Positions 26,235-35,023 of a stretch of DNA of 64,000 nucleotides are shown piece by piece. The stretch comes from Saccharibacillus sp. CPCC 101409 (GTDB taxonomy: Bacteria; Bacillota; Bacilli; Paenibacillales; Paenibacillaceae): positions 434,001-498,000 of the forward strand of contig NZ_JAULSA010000003.1 of assembly GCF_030518235.1 (NCBI RefSeq), written 5' to 3'. Both the position numbers and the translations under genes were made by a program. Each line of letters opens with the position of its first letter. Position 1 is the first letter of the stretch. The notes under the pieces are model-generated. The model was not told the DNA's origin and searched no databases. It was given only the letters and a program-made list of their open reading frames with translations.

Positions 26235-27734
26235 CTAAGGCAGCATCGGATTGCCCTGCATCCCGACCCACAGCTCGGACTGCTCCAACTGTCCGGCGAC
26301 CCGCAGCAGCAGATCTTCGCGGCCTTTGGCGGCGATCATCTGCACGCCGAGCGGCAGTCCGTCCGCCGTCAGGTGCAGCGGCAGGCTGGTCGCGGGCTGG
26401 CCGGTCAGGTTGGCGAGCTGGGTGAACGGCGTATAGGTCAGGCTGCGCTCGAAAATGTCGTACAGCATCCGGCGCTGCTCGTCTGCCGAAAGTTCGCTGA
26501 CTTTCATCCACGGCGCGATCTCGTCGGGCTTGTGCGTCAGCTCGCCTACGCGGGGAGCCGGATAAGCCGTCGCCGGAGTGACGTACAGATCGCAGCGCAG
26601 CGAAAGTTCCGCCATCTGGGCGGCGGCGACGTCCCATTCGTTCAGGCTGTGCACGAACTCCGCCGCCGAGACGTTTTTGCCGGCTTCGGCGAACACCCAC
26701 GTGATGATGTCCACTTCGTCCGGACGGATCGGCCGGCCGAGCATCTGCTCCAGCGTAATGAACATGGCGGATACTTCGCCGGCGTTCATCGTGTAGTAGT
26801 TCTCCATCAGGCGCACGCCGTTGACGGGGCTGAGCTTCTCTTCGACTTCGTGGCCCCGGTCTTCGAGCCACCGGACGGTCTTCATGACCGCCGCCGCGGC
26901 GTCGCCGGACACCGGCGTGCCGACCGGCGAAGCGGTCGTGAAGGCGATCCGCAGCGGACGCTCGTGCGGCGTCCGCATGTCCCTGGCATAGACGCCCGGG
27001 TAGAGGGGCGTCTGGAACGCGGCTTCCGGCTGCAGGATTTGCAGCAGATCCAGCAGCGCGGCGCTGTCGCGCACGGTGCGCGACAGGGCGAAGTCGATCG
27101 ACGCGCCCTGCCACTGGCGGCCCACTCCGGGGCCGACCGGCGTCCGTCCGCGCGTCGGTTTGAGGCCGAACAGGCCGGTGAACGACGCCGGGATGCGGAT
27201 CGAGCCGCCGCCGTCGCTCGCGCCGGCGGCGGGCACGATGCCCGAGGCGATAGCGGCCGCCGCGCCGCCGCTGGAGCCGCCCGGGGAATACGCCGGATTC
27301 CACGGATTGCGCGCCGGGCCGTGCAGCGCCGGCTCGGTAATGTTCTTGAGGCCGAACTCCGGCGTGTTCGTGTGGCCGAGCGGAATCAGTCCGCCGGCCC
27401 GCAGGCGGGCGACGTAATTGGAGTCGCGCCGGGCGATATTGCCTTGAAGCAGCCCCGAGCCGGAGGTCAGCGGCTCGCCGGCCAGCGCCTGCGAGATGTC
27501 TTTGAGCAGGTACGGCACGCCGGCAAACGGCCGCTCGGCGGTAGGAGCGGGCATGTCCGCCGCTTCTTGCAGCGCGGCTTCGCGGCGCGTGCGCACGACG
27601 GCGTTCAGGGACGGATTGACTTCGTCCAGCCGCGCGAACGCCGCTTCGGCCAGCTCGGCCGCGGAGACTTCGCGCTTGGCCAGCAGTTCCGCCAATCCGA
27701 CGGCGTCGTAGTTCGAATACTCTGGAAAATTCAT
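26235..27734 (-). CDS. Amidase signature family enzyme
   Basis: Amidase of 499 residues with the Ser-cisSer-Lys triad region: Lys in VPYLLKDISQ and the Gly/Ser-rich GGSSGGAAAAIASGIVPAAG stretch, then DGGGSIRIPASFTGLFGLKP. The substrate is not predictable; GatA is unlikely because gatC/gatB are absent. The ATG at 27734 has AAGAAGG 8 bases upstream; the in-frame extension to 27851 lacks one. The gene has its own terminator. Confidence 0.9.
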   Translation of the reverse strand: MNFPEYSNYDAVGLAELLAKREVSAAELAEAAFARLDEVNPSLNAVVRTRREAALQEAADMPAPTAERPFAGVPYLLKDISQALAGEPLTSGSGLLQGNIARRDSNYVARLRAGGLIPLGHTNTPEFGLKNITEPALHGPARNPWNPAYSPGGSSGGAAAAIASGIVPAAGASDGGGSIRIPASFTGLFGLKPTRGRTPVGPGVGRQWQGASIDFALSRTVRDSAALLDLLQILQPEAAFQTPLYPGVYARDMRTPHERPLRIAFTTASPVGTPVSGDAAAAVMKTVRWLEDRGHEVEEKLSPVNGVRLMENYYTMNAGEVSAMFITLEQMLGRPIRPDEVDIITWVFAEAGKNVSAAEFVHSLNEWDVAAAQMAELSLRCDLYVTPATAYPAPRVGELTHKPDEIAPWMKVSELSADEQRRMLYDIFERSLTYTPFTQLANLTGQPATSLPLHLTADGLPLGVQMIAAKGREDLLLRVAGQLEQSELWVGMQGNPMLP

Positions 27735-27843
27735 GGATTCAGCCTTCTTTCTCTGGACTTGTTGCATAAGTACAGTATGCCTCAAGCAGCCGGTGCGCAC
27801 AAAGCCCCATAGCAGCGAAGCGGCACGGCAGTACGGGAAAAGC

Positions 27844-28024
27844 AAATGCAAAAATCCACTTTATTTATCGCGGCCGGCCGCCGAATAAGCAAAGAAGTGC
27901 AATCCTCCACTTTAATTCCGTCATACGCTTCTTTCCGAAGCTTTGCGGACGAATAGAGTGGATTTTTGCACTTCATCGAGTATTTGGCGGGCTGTCGGGC
28001 GGATTAAAGTGGATTTTTGCAGTC
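27844..28024. repeat. Intergenic four-unit palindromic element, family B
   Basis: Four units with cores AAGTG(C/G)A and TGCACTT lie at about 27844-27865, 27895-27917, 27951-27974 and 28002-28024. Units 1-2 are in one orientation and 3-4 in the other, so the whole element has dyad symmetry. Three of the units contain GTGGATTTTTGCA or its complement. Steps are about 51, 57 and 51 bp. No gene is seen. Confidence 0.8.
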
Positions 28025-28050
28025 CGACAGTCGGCGGCTTTCCGCACAGG

Positions 28051-28136
28051 GCGCGCGGCCCTGCTCAAGAGCCGGCCATGCCCGGGGCTTCCGGCGCGCG
28101 GCCCCGCTCAGGAGCCGGCCATACCCGGGGCTCCCG
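28051..28136. repeat. 43-bp GC-rich tandem repeat, two copies
   Basis: GCGCGCGGCCCTGCTCA and the following bases repeat with a 43-bp period (starts at 28051 and 28094) with about five mismatches. It lies just past the end of the GGDEF gene. Confidence 0.75.
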
Positions 28137-28193
28137 CTCCGGGGCCCGGCTCAAGCGCCAGCCGCGCCAGCCGCGCCTGCTGCGCGGCCTCGC

Positions 28194-29855
28194 TCAGGCC
28201 CCGGCAGCGCCCACCGCGCTCCCGGCACCCGAGCCGCCCGGCTCCTCGCCGAAGCCCGCGGCCGGCGAGGAGATCCGCGTCGCATGCCGCGTGCCGTCGT
28301 CCTCGCCGGCGATGCGCACGGCGTTGCGGCCGCTGCGCTTGGCGCGGTACATGGCCTGGTCGGCCATCTTGGTCAGCGCGCCGAGCGGCTCGCCCGGGCG
28401 AGCTTCGACAAGGCCGAAGCTGGCCGTGACCCCGATCGGGCCGGACTCCGTCATCAGCGGCCCGGAAGCCAGTTCGCGGCGGACGCATTCCAGCAGTCCG
28501 TAAGCTTCTTCGATCGTGCGGTCCGGCAGGCACAGCGCGAATTCCTCGCCGCCGTAGCGGCCGAACACGTCGCGGTCGCCCAGATAGATCTTGCAGGCGT
28601 GCACGACGTGCCGGATCACCAGGTCGCCCACATCGTGGCCGAAGCCGTCGTTGATCGACTTGAAGCGGTCGATATCCAGCAGGGCGAAGCAGAGCGGCCG
28701 GCCCGCGCGGCGCGTTTCTTCCACCAGGTCTTCCGAGCGTTCCACAAAGTACGCCCGGTTGTAGATCTGCGTCAGCCCGTCGTGCGTGGCGAGCCGCTCC
28801 AGCTTGCGGTGCAGCAGCACGTTCTCCGTCACGTCCAGCACGACGACGGTCCGTCCGGTGAACGCTCCGCCGCGCCGGTACACCGGAGTGGAGCGGATGC
28901 GGTAATAATGCGTGCCCAGATCCGTCATCCACTCGATCTGCCGGTCGTCGTCTTCCAGGAAAGACATATCGGCGTCGCGTCCGTGCAGCCGCTCGCGCGG
29001 AAACGAAGCGGCCGCATTTTCGCCGATCAGCTCCGCGTTCAGAAACGGAAACAGCTGCGAAGCGGCTTTGTTGTAATCCGCGATGCGTCCGGCCGGATCG
29101 ATCACGATCACGCCGTCGCGCATGCTGTCCAGGATATTTTCCCGGATCACGGAGGTCGACGTCAGCATGCCCGCGGACAGGATCGCCCAGCAGTACAGAA
29201 TATTGGTGAGGCTCATCACGGCCGGCACGGGATCGATATGGAAAGGAGTCAGGTTCAGCACATACACCAGCGAAGCGCCGATCGGCAGCAGCAAACCGAC
29301 GAACATCGTCGCCGTCTGCTTGCGGTATACATTGAGCGTCTGGCGCATATGCCGGGCGAGCAGCCACATGCCCACAAGGCCGCAGCCGAGCGTATAGCTT
29401 CCGTTGACGACGTACCAGAGGCCCATCGTAATATCCGCGAGCGGCCAGGGCGTTCCTTCGCGCAGCTGGATCCCTTGATAAACAAGGCCGTGCCGGTCGT
29501 TGGTCAGCATGAGCAGAGTGGTGATTGCGGGAAGGATGAGCAGGAGGACGGTCTTGCGCGAGGCCAGCATCTTCTCGCGGCCGATGTAGTGGAGGACCAC
29601 GATCAGGTTAAGCGCCGAGATAAAGGGAAGCCCGAGGTATTCGATCGAGATCCAGAACTTGATTTCCCGCAGCGACGTGCTGGCCAGTTCGAACGAACTG
29701 CCGAACGTATACAGCGCCGTGGCTGCGGACATCAAGACGAACCAGCGCATGCCGGAGAATCTCGTTTTTTGAAAACCGGCGTACAGGGCCAGCAGAATAC
29801 TCAGCACGCCGGAGATGGCGAATAATACGATAAAAGTGGAAAAAGCGGTATTCAT
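28194..29855 (-). CDS. Membrane diguanylate cyclase: 7TM sensor, PAS, GGDEF
   Basis: Protein of 553 residues. Seven membrane helices (about residues 5-235) resemble the histidine-kinase N-terminal 7TM domain. A PAS-like domain follows (about 240-365; SMRDGVIVIDPAGRIADYNK), then GGDEF (about 375-530). The active site is GRYGGEEFALCLPD, so cyclic-di-GMP synthesis is likely. The inhibitory RxxD site five residues upstream is GDRD, so product feedback there is probably absent. The C-terminal tail is a disordered Gly/Ser/Ala stretch. ATG at 29855. Confidence 0.9.
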   Translation of the reverse strand: MNTAFSTFIVLFAISGVLSILLALYAGFQKTRFSGMRWFVLMSAATALYTFGSSFELASTSLREIKFWISIEYLGLPFISALNLIVVLHYIGREKMLASRKTVLLLILPAITTLLMLTNDRHGLVYQGIQLREGTPWPLADITMGLWYVVNGSYTLGCGLVGMWLLARHMRQTLNVYRKQTATMFVGLLLPIGASLVYVLNLTPFHIDPVPAVMSLTNILYCWAILSAGMLTSTSVIRENILDSMRDGVIVIDPAGRIADYNKAASQLFPFLNAELIGENAAASFPRERLHGRDADMSFLEDDDRQIEWMTDLGTHYYRIRSTPVYRRGGAFTGRTVVVLDVTENVLLHRKLERLATHDGLTQIYNRAYFVERSEDLVEETRRAGRPLCFALLDIDRFKSINDGFGHDVGDLVIRHVVHACKIYLGDRDVFGRYGGEEFALCLPDRTIEEAYGLLECVRRELASGPLMTESGPIGVTASFGLVEARPGEPLGALTKMADQAMYRAKRSGRNAVRIAGEDDGTRHATRISSPAAGFGEEPGGSGAGSAVGAAGA

Positions 29856-29995
29856 GAACGTCCGGGCTCCTGTCCGTCGAATATGGTTGCGTCAACATAT
29901 TGCGGCATAGTCCGCAATTTCATGCAAATCATACCATAAATCCGAGCGGAAAAGAGTGGGCCTGCCAATTATTTCGATATAAAACTATACAATTT

Positions 29996-30505
29996 TTAAA
30001 CGTTCGGCCAGTTCTTCGTCAGCGGACCTTCGTCCCCGTACACGGGATCGGTGCGCGGCAGCGGCACATGCGCGATTTCTTCGATCGCCTGTTCGCGTTT
30101 GCCGTCGTTTTCGATGCGCGTATTGTAATCCGTCCCGTCCGGATAAGCGCCCACAATGCGGAAGTCGCCGCTCGACGTAATGCGCTTGTGGCCGGTGCCG
30201 GCCGGCAGAACGATCACGTCGCCCGCTTTGAGATCGAACGAGCGCCCGTTTTCCCCGCCCAGCCGGATCAGGATCGTGCCCTGCGTCACGCCGAGCACTT
30301 CGTGCGTGTTGCTGTGGTAATGATGGTAATCGAATACGCCGTTCTCCCAGCTGTTCCGCCAGCCGTGGCTGTTGAACACCGATTCCGTCCACTCGGCCCG
30401 GTCGCTCAGCGCGCCGGGATACAGGATCACCGGCAGCTTGGGATTATTGGGAATGATGCCGTCGTCTTCAAAAGTAAAAAACTGCGCATCGCGCTTGTCG
30501 TTCAT
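29996..30505 (-). CDS. Cupin-fold protein (YjlB-like)
   Basis: Single-domain cupin of 169 residues. The metal-binding motif is visible as HHYHSNTHEVLGVTQG and PAGTGHKRI. Similar to B. subtilis YjlB-type proteins, whose reaction is unknown. The ATG at 30505 has GGAGG 8 bases upstream. It is transcribed away from the VTT-domain gene and is followed by the GGDEF gene after 140 bp. Confidence 0.85.
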   Translation of the reverse strand: MNDKRDAQFFTFEDDGIIPNNPKLPVILYPGALSDRAEWTESVFNSHGWRNSWENGVFDYHHYHSNTHEVLGVTQGTILIRLGGENGRSFDLKAGDVIVLPAGTGHKRITSSGDFRIVGAYPDGTDYNTRIENDGKREQAIEEIAHVPLPRTDPVYGDEGPLTKNWPNV

Positions 30506-30658
30506 CTTAAACGCCTCCGTTTCGTCATGTCGGCTCGTCCGCAAAAAAGGACCTCCGCTTCTGTATTCGCCTGTCTGTTATTACCCGAAGAGCGGCCCGA
30601 AACCGGCGGCATTACGGAAAAATCCATAATTTTGCGGCCTAAAAATCCGTTTAACCGC

Positions 30659-30664
30659 TATAAT
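30659..30664 (+). promoter_or_regulatory. -10 element TATAAT upstream of the VTT-domain gene
   Basis: A perfect TATAAT is present at 30659-30664, without a clear -35 at normal spacing. A start near 30671 would make the ATG at 30672 leaderless, which favours the downstream TTG as the gene start. Confidence 0.4.
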
Positions 30665-30770
30665 AGCGAAGATGCCGTCCCCCGTCCGCCCGATGCCGCG
30701 CTTTAAGCAGACGTTCGGCTTGCCGCCGGAAGCGAAGCGGGACGGGACCCAAGAAAGGGGCGAAAGCCGT

Positions 30771-31364
30771 TTGCTCAACCTGCTGTCTTACATAACGGAG
30801 GAGAATCTGTACGAGTGGCTCGAACGTTTTCGCGAGCTGGGGCCCCTGCCCGGGATTTTCCTGACGTTTCTCAAATCGTTCGTACCGCCGCTGCCGACCG
30901 CCGTGATCGTGGGCGTGAACGCGGCCGCGTACGGCTTATGGCCCGGTTTTCTGTATTCGTGGATCGGACTGGTGGCGGGCTGCATGACCACGTTTCTGAT
31001 CGTGCGCAAGGTGGCGTCGCGGCCGTACTTCCTGCGCTGGGCGGAACGTCCGAAAGTCCGGAAAAGTCTGCTCTGGGCGCGCCGCAACGCCGTCAGCTTC
31101 GTCTTTATGCTGAGCATGCTGCCCGTCGGCCCGTTCGCGATCGTCAACACGGCCGCCGCGATCGCGCGCATGCCGAAACTGGCCTTTTTCCTCGCGGTGG
31201 CGGGCGGCAAAGCGGTGATGGTGCTGGCCGTGTCGTACGTGGGGCACGATCTGGGCCGGTTCGCGGAGCGTCCGTACGAGCTGCTGTACGTCGCCGCATT
31301 CCTCGCGCTGTCGTTCTGGCTGAGCCGGCGGGTGGAGGCGTATTTCACGCGGCCTCCGGCCTGA
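30771..31364 (+). CDS. VTT-domain (TVP38/TMEM64, DedA-related) membrane protein
   Basis: Membrane protein of about 197 residues from this start. The VTT hallmark is LPGIFLTFLKSFVPPLPTAV followed by NAAAYGLWPGFLYSWIGLVAG, with about five membrane segments. Members are thought to move lipids between membrane leaflets. I place the start at TTG 30771 (AAAGGGG about 9 bases upstream) because the 33 residues before it are charged, not membrane-like, and follow a -10 element too closely. An ATG at 30672 is the alternative. Confidence 0.85.
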   Translation: MLNLLSYITEENLYEWLERFRELGPLPGIFLTFLKSFVPPLPTAVIVGVNAAAYGLWPGFLYSWIGLVAGCMTTFLIVRKVASRPYFLRWAERPKVRKSLLWARRNAVSFVFMLSMLPVGPFAIVNTAAAIARMPKLAFFLAVAGGKAVMVLAVSYVGHDLGRFAERPYELLYVAAFLALSFWLSRRVEAYFTRPPA

Positions 31365-31370
31365 GCGTTC

Positions 31371-31430
31371 AGCCGCTTGCGTCAACGCTGGCGCTTCGTA
31401 TTCGCTTCGAGCGGCTGCGGGGCGTTTTTT
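31371..31430 (+). terminator. Possible terminator after the VTT-domain gene
   Basis: AGCCGCT (31371-31377) pairs with AGCGGCT (31410-31416) and a T run follows at 31425. The stem is short and the loop long. Confidence 0.4.
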
Positions 31431-31458
31431 GGCATGGATCGGAATCAAAAATAAAGCG

Positions 31459-31487
31459 TTATCATCAGCGGTGGGCTGCGGTATAAT
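31459..31487 (+). promoter_or_regulatory. Promoter of the alpha-galactosidase gene
   Basis: TTATCA (31459-31464), a 17-bp spacer and TATAAT (31482-31487). The ATG of the gene is 78 bases downstream. Confidence 0.6.
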
Positions 31488-31564
31488 ACGGGATATGAAC
31501 AGACGCTTTCGTCCGGATTTTTCAAAAAGCAAAGCCGGTGAAGCGAAGAAGGGGGACGCGGTAA

Positions 31565-33688
31565 ATGGAAGAACGGCAAAGCGGATGGGGGCAAAGAATC
31601 GCTTTTTCCGAAAACGGTTTAAACGTCGTGCTGGAGGTAACGGAGAAGGGGGATGTGCGGCTGCTGCACGTCGGCGTGCTGCCGTACGACGATTTGCGGA
31701 TCGCAGACAAGCAGCGCGAGGGCTTCCGTCTGCTGGAAGTCCAGCTCAGCGGCGAGGACCGGGACGAGTATCACGGACGCAGCCACCGGGCTTCGTATCC
31801 GGGCCTGCGCATGACCTACAGCGGGCATGCCATGGAGCGGAACGATCTCGGCCTGCGCTTTACCGTGGAGATGAACGATCCGCAAACGGGGCTGAAAACG
31901 GAGTGCCGCTGGCAGTTTTACGACGGTCTTCCGGTGCTGCGCGCCTGGACGACGCTCGTCAACGAAGGCGCGGAAGATCTGGGCGTGGAGTACGTGTCGT
32001 CTTTTTCGCTGAACGGGCTGGCGAAGGAAGGCGCGGGCGACCAGGACGACAAAATGAAGCTGCATCTGGCGCACAACGGCTGGCAGAGCGAGGTGCAGTG
32101 GCGCAGCAATACTTTGCCGGAGCTGGGATTGTCGCATATGACGGACCGCAGCTCGAAAAGGGTCGCTTTAAGCAATACCGGTTCCTGGGCCGCCGCCGAG
32201 CATCTGCCGATGGGGCTGCTGGAGAACGAGGAAGCGAACGCGACGGTCTTCTGGCAGATCGAGCATAACGGATCGTGGCACTGGGAGCTGCTGAACCAGT
32301 TCGATCATCTGTCGCTGCTGGTCAGCGGCCCGTCGGAGCACGACCACGGCTGGTGGAAAAATTTGCGGCCGGGCGAGTCGTTCGAAAGCGTACCGGTGGC
32401 GGTCGGATTCGTGCGCGGAGGCTTCGAGGAAGCGATCGGCGGGCTGACCCGCTACCGCCGCCTCATCCGCCGCCCGAATACGGACAACGAGAAGCTGCGC
32501 GTTATTTTCAACGACTATATGAACTGTTTGTGGGGCAATCCGACGACGGAGAATCTGCTGCCGCTGATCGACGCCGCCGCGGACGTGGGCTGCGAATATT
32601 TCTGTATCGACTGCGGCTGGTACTCGCCCGGCAAATGGTGGGACGGCGTCGGAGAGTGGCTGCCGTCGGAGGAGCGTTTTCCGGAAGGCATCAAATACGT
32701 GCTCGACTATATCCGCGGCAAAGGCATGATTCCGGGGCTGTGGCTGGAGATCGAAGTGATGGGCGTCAACAGTCCCAAGCTTGCGCAAACGGACGACTCC
32801 TGGTTCTTTATGCGGCACGGCAAAAGGGTCAAAGACCGCAGCCGCTACCAGCTCGATTTTCGCACTCCGGCCGTCGTCGCCCATGCGGACGAAGTGATCC
32901 GGCGGCTGGTCGAAGATTACGGCGTCGGCTATATCAAAATGGACTACAATATCAACGCGGGGCTCGGCACGGAGACGGGCGCGGACAGCCTGGGCGAAGG
33001 GCTGCTCGGGCACAACCGGGCGTATCTCTCGTGGATCGACCGCGTGTTCGGGACCTATCCGGAACTCGTTATCGAAAATTGTTCCAGCGGCGGGATGCGC
33101 ATGGATTACGCCATGCTCAGCCGGCACAGCATCCAGTCCACGAGCGACCAGGAAGACTACGTGAAGTACGCGCAGATCGCGGCGAGCTCGCCGGCGGCGC
33201 TGACGCCGGAGCAGTCGGCGATCTGGTCGTATCCGCTGCGCGAAGGCGACGACGAAGAAGTCGTGTTCAACATGGTGAACGCGCTGCTGCTGCGGGTGCA
33301 CCAGAGCGGGCATCTGGCGGAGCTGAGCGCGCCGCGCCGCGAGCTGGTGCGCGAGGCGCTGGACGTGTACAAGTCGATTCGCGGAGACATTCGCGAATCT
33401 CTGCCTTTTTGGCCGCTGGGGCTGCCGAAAGTCGAAGACGGCTGGGTCAGCTTCGGCCTGCGCCGGGGCGGCAAGCGCTATATTGCCGTATGGCGGCTGG
33501 ATGCCGCCGACAGCGAAGCGGCGCTGCCTCTGCCCGGCATGGCCGGGAAGGCGGCGGACTGCCGCCTGCTGTATCCGCAGGGCCGTCCGGGCGGCTCATG
33601 CGCCTGGGACGCGGAAGCGGGCGCGCTCGACGTGACGCTGGAGCGGGAGCGCACGGCGCGGCTGTTCGAGGTGCGGGAAGCGGAATAA
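31565..33688 (+). CDS. GH36 alpha-galactosidase
   Basis: Glycoside hydrolase of 707 residues, cytoplasmic (no signal peptide). The N-terminal beta-sandwich is followed by the catalytic barrel with YFCIDCGWY, GLWLEIEVMG, the nucleophile Asp in YIKMDYN, ENCSSGGMRMDYAM and the acid/base Asp in STSDQEDY. It should release galactose from raffinose-type sugars or related alpha-galactosides. The ATG at 31565 has AGGGGG about 10 bases upstream. Not next to the sugar importer at 44-48 kb, but could use its substrates. Confidence 0.9.
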   Translation: MEERQSGWGQRIAFSENGLNVVLEVTEKGDVRLLHVGVLPYDDLRIADKQREGFRLLEVQLSGEDRDEYHGRSHRASYPGLRMTYSGHAMERNDLGLRFTVEMNDPQTGLKTECRWQFYDGLPVLRAWTTLVNEGAEDLGVEYVSSFSLNGLAKEGAGDQDDKMKLHLAHNGWQSEVQWRSNTLPELGLSHMTDRSSKRVALSNTGSWAAAEHLPMGLLENEEANATVFWQIEHNGSWHWELLNQFDHLSLLVSGPSEHDHGWWKNLRPGESFESVPVAVGFVRGGFEEAIGGLTRYRRLIRRPNTDNEKLRVIFNDYMNCLWGNPTTENLLPLIDAAADVGCEYFCIDCGWYSPGKWWDGVGEWLPSEERFPEGIKYVLDYIRGKGMIPGLWLEIEVMGVNSPKLAQTDDSWFFMRHGKRVKDRSRYQLDFRTPAVVAHADEVIRRLVEDYGVGYIKMDYNINAGLGTETGADSLGEGLLGHNRAYLSWIDRVFGTYPELVIENCSSGGMRMDYAMLSRHSIQSTSDQEDYVKYAQIAASSPAALTPEQSAIWSYPLREGDDEEVVFNMVNALLLRVHQSGHLAELSAPRRELVREALDVYKSIRGDIRESLPFWPLGLPKVEDGWVSFGLRRGGKRYIAVWRLDAADSEAALPLPGMAGKAADCRLLYPQGRPGGSCAWDAEAGALDVTLERERTARLFEVREAE

Positions 33689-33711
33689 GCGGAATAAGCG
33701 CCTTCTTTTTA

Positions 33712-33938
33712 CGCTCCCGCCGTGCAAGTCTTTTGAAGCTCCGCAGAAAATGCTGACTTTTCGTCCGCATTTCGGACGGAAAAAGAACAGGCACAGGGAA
33801 ATGCTGACTTTTCGTCTACATTTTACGAACAAACCGTCGTTTTTCGCGATTCTCACGCCCCAATGTACACATTTAGTCAGCATTTTCGTTCGATCCTCGA
33901 ATTGTTCGCTCAAATGCTGACGTGGCGTCAACATTCGA
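33712..33938. repeat. Intergenic four-unit palindromic element, family A, copy 2 (inverted relative to copy 1)
   Basis: Units start near 33747, 33799, 33861 and 33911 (steps about 52, 62 and 50 bp). The whole stretch reads as the reverse complement of 18041-18265 with scattered substitutions, including linker sequences such as TTCGTTCGATCCTCGAATT. No gene is seen between here and 34161. Confidence 0.85.
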
Positions 33939-34161
33939 GGTGCATCGCGGGTGCTCCCCTTCCCGTTTTTAGACCCAAATATGAACTTGGCCCAAAGAAC
34001 GAAAAAAGCGCGCATCAAAAAGGCCGCATCCCGGTATCGTGCCGGGGGCGGCCTTCGTCGTGCTTCGAACCGGAACCCTGGGTCCCGGCCGCTTCCGATC
34101 GGCTCGAAAGCGTTCCTGTTGTGTGCAGGTCCGTTATACGTATGGAGATTATCGAATCGTC

Positions 34162-34338
34162 TTAATGACGATCCTTCAAATCGCCGATTTTGTCTTGAAC
34201 CGCGCCTTTGGCTTTGTCCGCTTTGCCTTCGGCCTGCAGACCCGGATCGTTCTTGGCATTGCCGATCTGATCCTTGATTTCGCCTTTGGCTTTGTTTACG
34301 CCGGCTTTGATTTTATCGCTCATTCCGTTGTCGCTCAT
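34162..34338 (-). CDS. CsbD family stress protein
   Basis: Small hydrophilic protein of 58 residues. It begins MSDNGMSDKIKAGVNKAKGE and continues IKDQIGNAKNDPGLQAEGKA, then DKAKGAVQDKIGDL, which is the repeated amphipathic CsbD pattern. CsbD is a general-stress protein of unknown mechanism, SigB-controlled in Bacillus subtilis. AAGGAG lies 9 bases before the ATG. A SigB-like promoter is present 60 bases further upstream. Confidence 0.9.
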   Translation of the reverse strand: MSDNGMSDKIKAGVNKAKGEIKDQIGNAKNDPGLQAEGKADKAKGAVQDKIGDLKDRH

Positions 34339-34397
34339 TCTAAACAGCTCCTTCGTAGCTAAGGGATAAATTCTTTTGTTGTGAAGCTATGTATTAC

Positions 34398-34423
34398 TTA
34401 CCCCGGCAGGGGATTTTTCAAAC
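34398..34423 (-). promoter_or_regulatory. SigB-like promoter of the CsbD gene
   Basis: On the minus strand GTTTGA (34423-34418), a 14-bp spacer, then GGGTAA (34403-34398), close to the SigB consensus GTTTAA-N14-GGGTAT. A palindrome AAAGCGCTTT lies directly upstream at 34426-34435 and could be a cre-like site. Confidence 0.55.
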
Positions 34424-34494
34424 GGAAAGCGCTTTATTTACACGCGTGTTTAGGACGATCAATTGTTTTGATTGGACGGAGCCCCCCGGGTTGG

Positions 34495-34503
34495 TGGTAT
34501 AAT
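34495..34503 (+). promoter_or_regulatory. Extended -10 promoter upstream of structured element copy 1
   Basis: TGGTATAAT at 34495-34503 is a perfect extended -10. TTGGAC lies at 34472-34477 (20-bp spacer). Transcription would start about 60 bases before the structured element. Confidence 0.55.
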
Positions 34504-34569
34504 GATTGCAAACATTACGGTCGGCGAAATTCAAAAGCTTTTTGCCGGCAGCGGACAACCATCATCACT

Positions 34570-34675
34570 AGTACCCTTTCAACTCTTAATCACAGGTTTA
34601 CGTTCATCGGAAACGCACACGGTTCAAGCGGGTTTTCGATGGGCGTAACCCAACCTCTCAAGCGGTCATGGTACT
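34570..34675 (+). ncRNA. Candidate structured RNA element, copy 1
   Basis: A 106-nt stretch sharing the core CAACTCTTAATCA and GGTTTACGTTC with 51360-51464. Predicted pairing: outer AGTACC/GGTACT (34570-34575 with 34670-34675); middle GGTTTACG/CGTAACC with one bulged T (34595-34602 with 34644-34650); inner ATCGGAAAC (from 34606) with GTTTTCGAT (to 34640). Two of the four closing pairs of the inner stem swap fully between copies with pairing kept, and a third changes as well. An extended -10 lies upstream. No match to a riboswitch class that I know. Confidence 0.6.
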
Positions 34676-35023
34676 TGGAACATGCCTAATCGGAAGTAGA
34701 CGGCCGGGAAAGCCGCCGATCGGCTCGACCGTTCCGCACGGCCCGCGGCCGTAAGCGGACACCGTCCGGGAACATGACATCCGCGCGCGGAACGTTCTTG
34801 GCCGCGCAGCGATCCGGATGACCGATTCGACGCCCGTCCCGATTCGCCCGGCTTTGCTTGTTTGCTTCAGTTCCCCCGCTTTTCCTTTTCATCCATGCGA
34901 CCGCCCCGGCAGATCGAACCGGCAAACGGCTATTCGATTGCCTTTCCGCCCGTGTTTGCTTCCGTTCGATTGGAACGGGCGTCTTGAATCATCCCATTTC
35001 CGCTGAAAGCAGGTGAAAGCACA
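34676..35023. other. Leader region before the hybrid kinase gene, no gene seen
   Basis: About 350 bp between the structured element and the kinase start. I see no coding signal and no strong terminator; AGGTGA lies 8 bases before the kinase ATG. If transcription begins at 34495, this is 5' untranslated sequence. Confidence 0.5.
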
